Notes: a model not told the origin generated them from the letters alone. A stretch of 64,000 nucleotides of DNA from Natronorubrum tibetense GA33 (GCF_000383975.1 NZ_KB913017.1:565133-629132); one strand, 5' to 3'. Counted from the stretch's first letter, positions 16,114 to 25,191 are shown. Numbers and translations: made by a program.

Positions 16114-16431
16114 AGCGGAATGGTCATTGGTAAAGCTTCCCTATATGTAGATACGAATAGTCCAGTTTGTATAAGGGGTATGAATGAGGTATTAACACAG
16201 AACGTGCACCTCGACTCCGTCCCCCGATTGTAGTTATATATGGGGTCGCTCGAAGGCCGACCTCACAGCAAGCGAGTGTCCGTTAGTCACCGACATCGGA
16301 CTGTCAGCTCGGCGGATCAATTCCGACGAATCGTCGGACCGGCCGAGTCGATTCGGGCCGACAGCCGCGTGCCCACTCGCCGATAGACTCCAGTATCGTT
16401 TTATCCTCCGGCTACTGTAGTTGCGCCCAGT
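16114..16431. other. Intergenic region between divergent genes
   Basis: About 320 bases without a convincing gene. It has an AT-rich segment (16140-16200) with TATA-like sequences for the minus-strand winged-helix gene and a second TATATGGGG near 16236. The plus-strand methyltransferase promoter is probably near 16395-16405 (TCGTTTTATCC). Confidence 0.45.
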
Positions 16432-17139
16432 GTGAAAGGACAGGAGTGGTACCAGGCCGACGACGTCGCCGAGGAGTACGACGACAAGCGATTCTCCCAG
16501 GGCGGACAGCTGATCGACCGCCGGGAGAAAGCAGCCGTCCTCGAGGCCATCATGCCCGTCGAGGACCGGAACATCCTCGAGATCGCCTGTGGTACCGGGC
16601 GGTTTTCGGTGATGCTCGCCGAGCAAGGTGCTGACGTCGTTGGACTCGATATTTCGGCGGCAATGTTACAGCAGGGCCGAAAAAAGGCTCAGAACGTCGA
16701 ACTCGAGGGGACACTCGAGTTCTTGCGAGGTGACGCGGGACGGCTTCCGTTCCCGGACGATCACTTCGATACCGTCGTCGCGATGCGGTTTTTCCACCTC
16801 GCGGACGATCCGAAGGCGTTCTTAGCAGAGATGCGTCGCGTGTCGCGCGAGCAGATCGTCTTCGACACGTTCAATCGGTTCAGTTCGCGCAGTATCTACA
16901 ACTGGGCACTGCCGATGGGGTCGCGACTCTACTCGAAGAGCGAAGTCGCCGTCTTGCTGGCCAAGACGAACCTGACCCTGGTCGACGTCGAAGACGACTT
17001 CATCGTCCCCTACGGGTTCTACCGGTCGATTCCGAACGTGCTTGCCTCACCGATCCGAACGATAGACGAGACCATCGGAAAACTGCCGGTTACCGACCAT
17101 CTCGCGTCGGTTTCCTACTGGAACACGCGGGTTCGCTGA
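16432..17139 (+). CDS. Class I SAM-dependent methyltransferase
   Basis: A 235-residue protein starting with GTG at 16432. Motif I is ILEIACGTGRFS at 48-59, followed by the acidic residue ending beta-2 (VVGLDIS), motif post-I/II (RGDAGRLPFPDDHFDTVVAMRFFHL), and a C-terminal substrate domain. The order is typical of UbiE/Methyltransf_11 enzymes that use S-adenosylmethionine. The substrate is not evident; a glycosyltransferase gene follows 153 bp downstream on the same strand, so modification of a glycan or lipid is possible. Confidence 0.85.
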   Translation: MKGQEWYQADDVAEEYDDKRFSQGGQLIDRREKAAVLEAIMPVEDRNILEIACGTGRFSVMLAEQGADVVGLDISAAMLQQGRKKAQNVELEGTLEFLRGDAGRLPFPDDHFDTVVAMRFFHLADDPKAFLAEMRRVSREQIVFDTFNRFSSRSIYNWALPMGSRLYSKSEVAVLLAKTNLTLVDVEDDFIVPYGFYRSIPNVLASPIRTIDETIGKLPVTDHLASVSYWNTRVR

Positions 17140-17292
17140 CGGATACCCGAACTCGTCGACGATCCTGTCCCGTGTGTCCCCGTAGCTGCTGGACTCCCGT
17201 TCGTGGACGGTGGACGACCTGAGACGAAACGGTGATCCTCGCTTGGCGGGAAACCCCCCTGTTTTTACTACCGACGAACGCTACCACAAGGT

Positions 17293-18198
17293 ATGGAGCT
17301 CTCGGTGGTAGTATCGACGCTCAACGACCGGGAGCAGTTAGTATCCTGTCTCGATGCACTCGCGGAACGAGCACCCCCGTCGACGGAAGTAATCGTCGTC
17401 AACGGACCGTCCTCCGACGGAACGACCGGCGTCGTTCGCGACCGCACCGACGTGGACGTGCTCGTCGAAATCTCCGAGCGAAATCCGAACGTCTCGAGAA
17501 ACGCGGGGCTCGGAACGGCCACCGGCGAGGTCGTCGCCTTCCTCGACGGCGAGTACGCGATCGAACACAGCTGGTACGAGGCCATCGAACGGTCGATCGC
17601 CAACGGTACTGACGTTGTCACCGGTCCCGTCACGGGCGGCGGTACCGATTACGATCTTCGAACGCCACGGTCGATCAGGGGTCGCAGCGTCACGCACTTC
17701 GACGGCGACAACGTCGCGTTCGATCGGACCGTCCTCGAGGCGCTGGACGGGTACGACGAGTACCTCGAGGTCGACGGCGAGCGGGACTGTGCCCACCGCG
17801 TGGCCGGTCTCGGATTCGACGTCGCCTGGGATGCGGAGATGGCAGCCAGATGTGAGGCCGAGACCGACGGCGGCCGAACCGACTGCGACTGGGGGGCGAC
17901 CTACCGCTCGCTGTCCTACCGACTCGCGAAGAACTACGGGCCGCGACCGACAGTTCTCGGGCGAACGGTCGGGAGCGCGCTCCGCGACGGGTTCACGAGC
18001 ATTCGCGGCGTCGTCGCCGGTGACGAGAAGCCGACCGGGTGGGTCTCCAACGGTACCGACGTCGTCAGCAACGCGGCCCGCGGTCTGGGAGACGGTCTCC
18101 GCGCTCGCTACGCGGATCGGTCGGCACAACGAAATCCGAACGGGCTTTCAGTGCGTCACGACCGGGCAGTGCAGTTGTACGATCGCCGCGAGGAGTGA
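17293..18198 (+). CDS. Family 2 glycosyltransferase
   Basis: A 301-residue protein. The GT-A fold begins MELSVVVSTLNDREQLVSCLDAL, with VIVVNGPSSDGT (33-44) binding the nucleotide and a metal-binding FLDGEYAIE motif (Asp85, Glu87) in place of the usual DxD. A VDGERDCAHRVAGLGF segment contains the likely catalytic acidic residues. No membrane helix is predicted, so it probably acts at the cytoplasmic membrane face on a lipid-linked or small acceptor. It follows a methyltransferase gene. It ends 3 bp before palindromic repeat copy A. Confidence 0.8.
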   Translation: MELSVVVSTLNDREQLVSCLDALAERAPPSTEVIVVNGPSSDGTTGVVRDRTDVDVLVEISERNPNVSRNAGLGTATGEVVAFLDGEYAIEHSWYEAIERSIANGTDVVTGPVTGGGTDYDLRTPRSIRGRSVTHFDGDNVAFDRTVLEALDGYDEYLEVDGERDCAHRVAGLGFDVAWDAEMAARCEAETDGGRTDCDWGATYRSLSYRLAKNYGPRPTVLGRTVGSALRDGFTSIRGVVAGDEKPTGWVSNGTDVVSNAARGLGDGLRARYADRSAQRNPNGLSVRHDRAVQLYDRREE

Positions 18199-18200
18199 GC

Positions 18201-18284
18201 TATAGTAGCCACTGAAAGTCAATGCACACCAGATCGCATGACGGCTATGCGATCAGTGTGTGAATCGTTTCAGTTGTTACTATA
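18201..18284. repeat. 84-bp palindromic repeat, copy A
   Basis: It begins TATAGTAGCCACTGAAAG and ends with the near inverse GTTTCAGTTGTTACTATA, with an inner stem AGATCGCAT/ATGCGATC around a short loop. A second copy in opposite orientation is at 22208-22287. The two ends differ consistently (GCC end and ACA end) in both copies, showing one mobile or amplified element. It starts 3 bp after a stop codon and lies between convergent genes, so the hairpin may also act as a terminator. Confidence 0.8.
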
Positions 18285-18299
18285 CGCTGCCGCTGGTTT

Positions 18300-19088
18300 T
18301 TATTCGCCACGAAATGCCGGCTCTCGATCCTCGAGTCGCGCTTCGAACCCCTCGCGGTAGTCGTCGGTGTCGTCCAACTCGTACCCTAACTGCCGTTCGT
18401 AGGCCAGCCCCCGCTCGAGGGGCATCTCGAGGGCGGCGTTGAGCGCTCGTTTGGCGTTTCGAAGGCCGAGCGGCGCGTTGTCACAGAGGCCGTCGGCGAA
18501 CGCCTTCGCTCGCTCGTCGACGGCGTCGGTATCGACGACCTCGTGAACTAATCCCATCTCGGCGGCGTCCTCGGGGTCGACGAACTCGCCCGTCATGACG
18601 ATCTCCTTTGCATTCGAGAGGCCGACCAGTCGCGGCAGTCGCTGGGTTCCGCCGCCGTGTGGAAAGGTCCCGAGTCGGACCTCGAGTAACCCGTACGTCG
18701 CCTCGCGGCCGATGATCCGGAAGTCACAGGGGAGCGTCAGTTCGAACGCCCCCGCGGGCGCGGCGCGTTTGATCCCGGCGACGACCGGCTGGCGGATTTC
18801 CTCGATGGTCTCGAGAAGTTCGGGAAAGACGTCGCGATCGATCCCGGAATCGGGTTCGACCCGGTCGCGCATCATCTCGAGGTCCATGCCGGCACAGAAG
18901 GCGGGTCCCTCGCCGAGCAGCGTCGCCGCACGGACATCCTCGTTCGCGTCGACGCGTTCGAACGCCTCGGTCAGGTCGCACATGAGGTCGACCGTCATCG
19001 CGTTTCGCTTGTCCGGTCGCGAGAGATAGACGTCCGCGCGAGTATCGTTCCAGTCGATCGCCGCGAGTCCGGTGCCGATGGATTCCAT
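18300..19088 (-). CDS. Enoyl-CoA hydratase/isomerase family protein
   Basis: A 262-residue crotonase-fold enzyme. The oxyanion-hole region is FCAGMDL (64-70) and PAGAFELTLPCDFR, with catalytic-type Glu116 and the second Glu136 in YGLLEVRLGTFPHGGGTQRL, so both hydratase glutamates are present. It should hydrate 2-enoyl-CoA thioesters or perform a related reaction in fatty-acid or branched-chain degradation. ATG 19088 gives the expected N-terminus. It is isolated: convergent with the glycosyltransferase and separated by repeat A. Substrate range is not visible. Confidence 0.85.
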   Translation of the reverse strand: MESIGTGLAAIDWNDTRADVYLSRPDKRNAMTVDLMCDLTEAFERVDANEDVRAATLLGEGPAFCAGMDLEMMRDRVEPDSGIDRDVFPELLETIEEIRQPVVAGIKRAAPAGAFELTLPCDFRIIGREATYGLLEVRLGTFPHGGGTQRLPRLVGLSNAKEIVMTGEFVDPEDAAEMGLVHEVVDTDAVDERAKAFADGLCDNAPLGLRNAKRALNAALEMPLERGLAYERQLGYELDDTDDYREGFEARLEDREPAFRGE

Positions 19089-19361
19089 GTCCGTGCGATC
19101 GATTGCCAGCCACGTAACAGTAGTTGTTAGGCGTGTCCTGTTGCTCGAAGCACGTGGTGAAATTGGCTTTCAGTTCGGTGATGGAATGCTCGTTCCGATC
19201 TGATCAGGTTACGTGCGGTGGCGCGCGCTGGTTGCGAGGTGCAACAGCGTGAGCAGTGTATTCGAATCGACTCCACCTCGTCCCTGCGACAAATCCGATA
19301 GGTAAGCCGTCGCCGCAGTACTTTCGGATGGCGAACCATCGGCCAGGTCGGAACGAATCGA

Positions 19362-20141
19362 CTACCCCTCGAGCACTTCGTAGGAGACATCCGCGTCTCG
19401 AAGCGTATCCGTGACTCGACCGACTTCGTTGGTGGTGGCGACCGCGGCCACCTCGAGACCGCGTTCAGCACCTTCGGCGGCGACCTCGCCGGCCGCGAAC
19501 GGGACGGCCGGATCGCAACCGGCCTGTCGGCAGGCGACGACGGCCTCGACGCCGGCGGCGACGACGAGATCGGACTCCTCACAGTGCTCCGAGAGCACCG
19601 TCGAGTCGACGTCGCGACTCCCACCGGTGCGAACCGCGGGGATCTGCAGGACGGTGACGGAGCCCGGCTCGAGTTCCATAACGCCCTCGAAACTCGTAAC
19701 GCCGACGTCGGTGCCGGCGTCGGCGTCGGTCGTCGCGACGCCCGTCGCCGGCCCCTCGCTGCTGGGGGTCGCGTGAAGCAACCCGTCTCGAACCGAGAGG
19801 GTGACGGTGTCGCCCTCCGCGATGTCGTCCGTCGCGATGTAGGCCGCCTCGCTCATCGCTCCGAGCACGTCGCCGGTGACGTGGTCGGCGAACCGGCGGA
19901 CGTCGTCGGCGGTTCGAAAGAGCACGTCGACGCCTTCCGGCGTGACGCGGTACCGCGAGCGGCCTTCCTTTTCCACGAGGCCGTCGTCGACGAGTTCACG
20001 GATGTACTCGCTGACGGCCTGACTCGTCACGCCGACTTCCCCGGCGATCTCTCCCTGGCTGACGGCGGGTTGGCGCTCGGCGATCTGGACGAGGATCCGA
20101 AACCGCGTTGCGGCCCGCTTGTTGTCGAGGACGTCGACCAT
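19362..20141 (-). CDS. MarR-type winged-helix regulator with C-terminal ligand domain
   Basis: A 259-residue regulator. Residues 1-75 form a winged helix (DNKRAATRFRILVQIAERQPAVSQGEIAGEVGVTSQAVSEYIRELVDDGLVEKEGRSRYRVTPEG). Residues about 100-259 form a separate domain with TGDVLGAMSEAAYIATDDIAEGD, a GSVTVLQIPAVRTGGS strand and a VVAAGVEAVVACRQAGCDPAVPFAAGEVAAEGAERG alpha/beta part, likely a small-molecule sensor. ATG 20141 begins the conserved MVDVLDNKRAATRFRIL start. Haloarchaeal homologues are annotated only as MarR-type regulators. Its target is unknown; it has no operon partner. Confidence 0.8.
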   Translation of the reverse strand: MVDVLDNKRAATRFRILVQIAERQPAVSQGEIAGEVGVTSQAVSEYIRELVDDGLVEKEGRSRYRVTPEGVDVLFRTADDVRRFADHVTGDVLGAMSEAAYIATDDIAEGDTVTLSVRDGLLHATPSSEGPATGVATTDADAGTDVGVTSFEGVMELEPGSVTVLQIPAVRTGGSRDVDSTVLSEHCEESDLVVAAGVEAVVACRQAGCDPAVPFAAGEVAAEGAERGLEVAAVATTNEVGRVTDTLRDADVSYEVLEG

Positions 20142-20414
20142 ACCCCGATAGTTCGGCGAGCGCCCCAAAAAGGTACGCGGTCTCGGCGATCCGCTCTCGG
20201 CGGGGCGATTCGGCCCGTGGGGAGGTCCAGACCTCGAGAACGTCGAATCTGACGGCGTGCTCCTCCCATCGGGAAGAGGGTGTGCAAGCGACGTTCATAT
20301 GGGATCGCGGCCGTACAGGGAGATACGGAGTAGCGATCGATTCCCTCGACGGGACGGCGCTTCGATCCCCCACGGTCCCCCTCCCAGACGAGTAGGCGGA
20401 GTGCAGACGAACTC

Positions 20415-20915
20415 ATGCATCGACGAACAGCCCTCGCGGCGATCACCGGCGCTAGCCTGTCCCTCGTTACGGGGGGCGCTACTGACTGGACCACTACACC
20501 GCCTGTCGCCGTCGACGGATCCCTGACCGACGACACCATTGGCCCGGCCGACGCGACCGAACGGGCGGCGGCCGATCTCGAGAGCGACGTGTCCTTCGAG
20601 GGGGACGTAGTCGAGATCGTCGAGTGCGGGCGGACCTGCCGCGAGGTCACCACGACGCTCACTAACACCGGCACCGCCGATGCCACTGCCGTTCGGGTCG
20701 CCGCCACCGTCGTCGCCGGTGAGACACTCGTCTGGGAGACCGACGAAGAGATCGGTCGTCTCGAGGCCGGCGCGACCGTCACTCGAACTCAACGTATCGA
20801 TATCGATGTCGTAAGCGCCCTTGCGATCGAAAACAACGACCGAACGGTCACGATCACGACGACGATCACGTCGGCACAGCAGACGGAACAGTTCGTCACC
20901 GAGACGACCGTGTAG
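20415..20915 (+). CDS. Exported protein with a beta-sandwich (CARDB-like) domain
   Basis: A 166-residue protein. The N-terminus MHRRTALAAITGASLSLVTGG is a Tat-like signal peptide (twin arginines at 3-4) without a lipobox cysteine. The mature part contains a segment VVEIVECGRTCREVTTTLTNTGTADATAVRVAATVVAGE, with a Cys pair (ECGRTC) and the TNTGTADA pattern of CARDB/immunoglobulin-like extracellular domains. It is probably a small secreted or surface protein. No enzymatic motif is seen. Homologues with the same ECGRTCREV phrase occur, to my recollection, in haloarchaea, function unknown. Confidence 0.75.
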   Translation: MHRRTALAAITGASLSLVTGGATDWTTTPPVAVDGSLTDDTIGPADATERAAADLESDVSFEGDVVEIVECGRTCREVTTTLTNTGTADATAVRVAATVVAGETLVWETDEEIGRLEAGATVTRTQRIDIDVVSALAIENNDRTVTITTTITSAQQTEQFVTETTV

Positions 20916-21248
20916 TCCGATGGCAACGCATCTCCAATAGACTGATTACGCTCCACTCGAGCCAAGAGTACGTGGGCTGGGCTGCGGTTGACACACCATT
21001 ATGACACACACTGCGGTCCCAGCGTCCACACCGCGATTTCGATGCGGGAATCACGGCTAGCCGCCGGTATTGGCCGAGCAGCGTTCCCGCTGTAGCGTAG
21101 TATATCGGTATTGGTGATAGTCTTTAACCCGATACGATTTGGCGGAGGTGGACCAACGAACCATCGCTCCGTCCGGTGAAAGTGACTACAGCGTTTCCGT
21201 AGTCGGCGGCGAGTCCGGACCCCCGTCCGAGGAGGCGGGATGGCGGCG
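20916..21248. other. Intergenic region, convergent genes
   Basis: About 330 bases between the stop of the exported protein and that of the membrane protein. I see no ORF with plausible codon use, no tRNA-like structure and no clear long hairpin. It is ordinary intergenic DNA. Confidence 0.4.
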
Positions 21249-22091
21249 CTACTGCGTCGAACTCGAGGCCTGAACCTCGGTCTCTCCGGGAGTGATCGAT
21301 TCGAAGAGTCGACGAAGCAGCGAGTAGCAACAGCCGAAAACGAACCCGAAGACGAGCAGTCCGATCAGACTCTGCCAGTGGAGATACGGGAACGGCCGCG
21401 AGAGTTCGAAGAACCGCTGCATCCAGAGCGGGAGGGCGACGACGATGCCGAACAGCCACCCCACGGCGGCGACCAGCATGCCGACCGAGATCCCGGCGAC
21501 CGGATCGGTCGCCCGCATGGTTTCGTCCGCCAGCGCGATGATCGCCGCGATTCCCGCGCCGGTGACGACGCTCCACGCGAGCAGCAGCGTTGCCCCTGCA
21601 CGGGCGCTCTCACGGCCGTACAGCGTGGCAACGGACTCGAGCCGGTTCGTCGCGTACAACCCGGCGCCGAGGGCTGTCCCGGCGATCAGAGCCGCGAGCG
21701 CGACGCAGACGATGGCCGCGACGAACTGGGAGCCCCGCGATCCGCTTGTCGATCCGCTCCTGCTCCACGCGGCCGTGAACACGGTGATCGCGACCAGAAA
21801 CAGGAGTATCGACCCGACGATTAGTTCGAGCGCCATCCCGGTCAGCGCCGGCTGATCGAGCGTGTAGTGGAACGCGAACAGGTCGACCCACCGCGAGTCG
21901 TGAAGGGACTCGAGGGTGCGATCGAGAACGGGAGCGACGTAGTGGACGTCCGGGAGGAGACCCCAGAGGCCGCCAGCGAGGATCAGCCACAACTGATAAC
22001 GACGAACGGTTCCGAATCGGAGCGCCAACGGCGCTGTCAGCAGGAGTAAGAGTGACGCGCCGACGAGGAAGTGGACGATAGCTGGGGCCAT
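21249..22091 (-). CDS. Multi-pass membrane protein, DUF457-like features
   Basis: A 280-residue protein with about seven transmembrane helices. The N-terminal MAPAIVHFLVGASLLLL and WGLLPDVHYVAPVLDR motifs place His7 and the Asp-Val-His group near membrane borders, similar to predicted membrane-bound metal hydrolases. The remaining helices are hydrophobic with no clear motifs, and the C-terminal tail is short. ATG 22091 is the first start and gives the proper N-terminus. The gene is on the minus strand, downstream of repeat copy B and the nucleotidyltransferase gene. Function is not assigned. Confidence 0.65.
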   Translation of the reverse strand: MAPAIVHFLVGASLLLLLTAPLALRFGTVRRYQLWLILAGGLWGLLPDVHYVAPVLDRTLESLHDSRWVDLFAFHYTLDQPALTGMALELIVGSILLFLVAITVFTAAWSRSGSTSGSRGSQFVAAIVCVALAALIAGTALGAGLYATNRLESVATLYGRESARAGATLLLAWSVVTGAGIAAIIALADETMRATDPVAGISVGMLVAAVGWLFGIVVALPLWMQRFFELSRPFPYLHWQSLIGLLVFGFVFGCCYSLLRRLFESITPGETEVQASSSTQ

Positions 22092-22207
22092 TGCAGTCGA
22101 AGTGAGGCGACCGTACGTCGGGGACGTTCTTTAGTAACCTCGCCGTACTCTCCGTTCGAGGGTGTCGAGGGAGCCGAAACGCGGTCTCGAATCGCGAACG
22201 TGGAGGC

Positions 22208-22287
22208 TATAGTAACAACTGGAACTGTTTACACACCGATCGCACGACGTGCGATCGGGTGTACACTGACTTCCAGTGGCTACTATA
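22208..22287. repeat. 80-bp palindromic repeat, copy B
   Basis: It begins TATAGTAACAACTGGAAC and ends TTCCAGTGGCTACTATA, so it is copy A in the opposite orientation with about 10-15% base differences. The inner stem CCGATCGCAC/GTGCGATCGG is perfectly paired. It lies between the stop of the nucleotidyltransferase gene and the start of the downstream membrane-protein gene, both minus strand. Confidence 0.8.
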
Positions 22288-22309
22288 GACGGGGTCCGCC
22301 CGCGCCCGC

Positions 22310-23491
22310 CTACCGATCCCGATCGACCGTCTCACCGGGCAGCGTCGTCGCGCCGGTATCGAGTTTCAGTCCGGGCGACAGACTCGAGTTGATGCCCGTC
22401 TTCGCGCCGTCGCCGGCGACGACGCCGAACTTTCGCCGTCCGGTCGACACCCGCTCGCCTTTCACGGTGAACTCGATATCCGCGTCGTCGTGCCGGAGGT
22501 TCGCGACGTTCGTGCCGGCTCCGAAGTTGACGTCACGGCCGAGCACGCTGTCGCCGACGTAAGAGAGGTGACTCACCGACGCGTCTCGAGAGAGCACGCT
22601 GTTTTTCACCTCCGCGGCGTGGCCGACCTTCGCTCCCTCGTCGACCAGAGTCGCCCCGCGTACGTAGGCGTTCGGCCCGACGGTCGCGCCCGACCGGATC
22701 AGCGCCGGCCCCTCGACGACGACCCCCGGCTTCACCGTCGCACCGTCCTCGACAACCACGTCGCCTTCGAGGTGGGCATCCTCGCTCACGTCGCCGTCGA
22801 TCCGGCGCTCGAGATTGCCGATCTTCCACTCGTTTGCCTCGAGTAGTTCCCAGGGCCGACCGACATCGAGCCAGCGCTCGAGGGTGACGGGCGTGACGTC
22901 GAACTCGTCGATCACGCGAGCGACGACGTCGGTGATCTCGTGTTCGCCGCGCTCGCTTTCGGGGACCTCGAGCCACTGTCGGGCCTCCTCGGGAAAGGCG
23001 TAGGCCCCGGCGTTGGCGAGGTTCGTCGGCGGATCGGCGGGTTTCTCGACGATACCGGTGACCGAGTCGCCCTCGGTGCTGAGGACGCCGTAGTTGCGGG
23101 GCTCCTCGACTTCGATGGCACAGATAGCCGGGCACTCGGTAAAGAGGCGATCGATCGCCGCGGGATCGTACAGGTTGTCACCGTTCAGGACGGCAAACGG
23201 CCCCTCAATGTGCTCGCGGGCCGTGTTGACGGCGTGGGCCGTCCCGGCCTGTTCGGTCTGGACGGCGTAGCTGACGGGAACGCCGCGATACTCCGCGCCG
23301 AAATAGTCGCGAACCGTGTCGGCTTCGTAGCCGATTACGAGGACGATCTCGTCCGCTCCGGCGTCGACCGCAGCGTCGATAGTGTGGGCCACGAGCGGCC
23401 GGTCTGCCACCGGCAGCATCGGTTTCGGAACCGAATCCGAAAGTGGTCGAATGCGCGTGCCCTGACCCGCCGCGAGAACGACTGCTTTCAT
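22310..23491 (-). CDS. Bifunctional sugar-1-phosphate nucleotidylyltransferase (GlmU-like)
   Basis: A 393-residue protein. Residues 1-225 form the nucleotidyltransferase domain with the signature AAGQGTRIRPLSDSVPKPML (7-26) and metal/substrate motifs VLNGDNLYDP and GIVEKPADPP. Residues about 240-393 are a left-handed beta-helix of hexapeptide repeats (VVVEDGATVKPGVVVEGPALIRSG). Together these give sugar-1-phosphate plus NTP to NDP-sugar activity, likely with acetyltransferase activity as in GlmU-type archaeal enzymes. ATG 23491 (MKAVVLAAG) is the family start; the frame upstream to 23659 overlaps the divergent LolA-like gene. It likely supplies sugars for glycoproteins. Confidence 0.9.
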   Translation of the reverse strand: MKAVVLAAGQGTRIRPLSDSVPKPMLPVADRPLVAHTIDAAVDAGADEIVLVIGYEADTVRDYFGAEYRGVPVSYAVQTEQAGTAHAVNTAREHIEGPFAVLNGDNLYDPAAIDRLFTECPAICAIEVEEPRNYGVLSTEGDSVTGIVEKPADPPTNLANAGAYAFPEEARQWLEVPESERGEHEITDVVARVIDEFDVTPVTLERWLDVGRPWELLEANEWKIGNLERRIDGDVSEDAHLEGDVVVEDGATVKPGVVVEGPALIRSGATVGPNAYVRGATLVDEGAKVGHAAEVKNSVLSRDASVSHLSYVGDSVLGRDVNFGAGTNVANLRHDDADIEFTVKGERVSTGRRKFGVVAGDGAKTGINSSLSPGLKLDTGATTLPGETVDRDR

Positions 23492-23606
23492 ATGATCGGA
23501 TGTTCCACGAACCGTCGGATAAGCGATTCGCCTCCCGGAGGCGAGATTCTTTCCATTCCTGACAGCAATCGACCGGGTGTTCCGACCGAGAAAACGCGAC
23601 TTCCGA

Positions 23607-23615
23607 TTTATAAGG
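23607..23615 (+). promoter_or_regulatory. TATA box for LolA-like lipoprotein gene
   Basis: TTTATAAGG lies 30 bp upstream of ATG 23645, in the 153-bp space shared with the divergent nucleotidyltransferase gene. Confidence 0.55.
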
Positions 23616-23644
23616 TCGGATTCCTGAAGTGAGACAGAGAACCG

Positions 23645-24760
23645 ATGAAACGAACGCATCTTTCGACAGTGGTCGTCGCCCTCCTGTTGGTCACCGCCGG
23701 CTGTCTCGGCGCGGTAGGATCCGGAGACGACGACGCGAGCGTCGACGACAGTGGCGACGAGGAACTGCCCGAAGCGGAACTACCCGATGCCGATGAGTTG
23801 CTCGAGGCCGCAGTCAACGCCGAATCGAACGTGGAGACCGTCCAGGGGATCCAGACGATAACGATGGACGACGGAACGGAGACCGTCACGACGACCCAGG
23901 AGGTCTGGGAACGAGGGCCGGATCAGTACCGGGCTGACATCGTCGAAGCGGACGAGCCCGAGCCAATCGACGTAATTGTATCCGACGGCTCGACGATCTG
24001 GATGTACGACGAGGACGACAACGAGGCCGTTCAGATGGAACTCGGCTTCGATCAGGCCGACGAGGAAGCATTGAACGACGGCTTCGCCGACGCCTTCACG
24101 GCCGACACGGACGCGTCGGTTGAGGGAACCGATACCGTCGCCGACCGCGACGTCTACGTCCTCGAACTCACCGGCGACGGCGACGACGCGCTCTACGAGT
24201 CGGCGACCCTCTGGATCGACCAGGAGACCGACTACCCCCTGAAACAGGAGATCACGCCCGCAGTCGGCGAGTCGGTGACGACGACCATGGCGTTCGAGGA
24301 GGTCACCTTCGATGAGGAGATCGACGACGAGATCTTTACGTTCGAACCGCCGGAGGACGCCGAGATTCGGGAGTTCGACGATCTCATGCCCCAGCAGTAC
24401 GCGGACGTCGACGCCGCCGACGCCGACGTGCCGTTCGACGTTCCACAGCCTGACGTTCCCGCCGAGTATACGCTCGAGAGCGTACTCGCCGGAGAGAACA
24501 TGGTGGGCTGGAGCGCGACGCTGCAGTACACCGACGACACGGGCTCGTTCCTGACCGTCGGTGTCGCCGACGAGGCGCAGGACCCCGTCTTCGAACCCGA
24601 CAGCGACCCCCTCGAGATCGACGATGTCGACGCGACGATCCGCGAGGTTACCGAGACGAGAACGATCGTCGAGTGGGAAGATGACGGACTCACCTACACC
24701 GTCGGCGGGGAACTCACGGCGGACGAACTGATCGAGATCGCCGAATCGATCGTTCACTGA
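23645..24760 (+). CDS. LolA-like/DUF2092-like lipoprotein
   Basis: A 371-residue exported lipoprotein. The signal peptide MKRTHLSTVVVALLLVTAGC ends in lipobox Cys20 (VTAGC); an acidic spacer (about 21-45) follows. Residues about 50-250 form a beta-rich domain with VQGIQTITMDDGTETVTTTQEVWERGPDQYRADIVEAD and TLWIDQETDYPLKQEI, the concave beta-sheet pattern of the LolA/LppX/DUF2092 group. A second domain, 270-371, ends in TVGGELTADELIEIAESI. In bacteria such folds carry lipids or lipoproteins; in archaea the role is not known. It is a clear single gene with its own TATA box. Confidence 0.8.
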   Translation: MKRTHLSTVVVALLLVTAGCLGAVGSGDDDASVDDSGDEELPEAELPDADELLEAAVNAESNVETVQGIQTITMDDGTETVTTTQEVWERGPDQYRADIVEADEPEPIDVIVSDGSTIWMYDEDDNEAVQMELGFDQADEEALNDGFADAFTADTDASVEGTDTVADRDVYVLELTGDGDDALYESATLWIDQETDYPLKQEITPAVGESVTTTMAFEEVTFDEEIDDEIFTFEPPEDAEIREFDDLMPQQYADVDAADADVPFDVPQPDVPAEYTLESVLAGENMVGWSATLQYTDDTGSFLTVGVADEAQDPVFEPDSDPLEIDDVDATIREVTETRTIVEWEDDGLTYTVGGELTADELIEIAESIVH

Positions 24761-25191
24761 CCGCGCTACGCTGAGAACGGTTTTTCAACGAGACAGTACC
24801 GATAGGGAAGCCGTCAGCGAGACGAATTAGCCGCTGTGCGCCAGTTTGAACACCGTTCGGAAAAGAGGGAGACGACTACGTCCGCTATCGCCAGCGCGAC
24901 GCCGATTCCGTCGATGACCCCCATAGGTCGGTCAATCACGCCTCGAGACGTTGGTTTTGTCCCGTTGACTGAGACGGTCGGCTACGGGTGTGGCCGACGC
25001 GCGGTAGTGGTCGACTGATCGGGAGTCGAAAGCCGGACGGTCCGGAACGACCGGCAGCGGAATCCGATCGGGGACGGCGAACGCTGAGCCGGATCAGGGA
25101 CGGCAAACCCTGTGCCGGGTCAGGAATGGCAAACACTGTATCGAATCGGAGACGGCGAGCGCCGAACCCGAACGGATTCGTGACTCTCCAC
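24761..25191. other. Intergenic region with degenerate 26-bp tandem repeats
   Basis: About 430 bases between convergent genes. No gene is convincing. The right half contains four consecutive degenerate 26-bp units (see 25066-25169), and the left part is plain, with a T-rich GGTTTTTCAACG near 24780 that may terminate the lipoprotein transcript. Confidence 0.5.
25066..25169. repeat. Four degenerate 26-bp tandem repeats
   Basis: Units start at 25066, 25092, 25118 and 25144. They follow the pattern GATCRGGGACGGCRAACSCTG then a 5-nt tail. Units 1 and 2 differ at about five positions, the later ones more. A still more diverged unit may precede at 25040. It lies downstream of both convergent genes, so it could be a VNTR-like tract. 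Confidence 0.7.

Noticed and set aside
19089-19361. Possible IS fragment between genes
   Set aside because: No terminal repeats, target duplications or transposase-like frame could be found.
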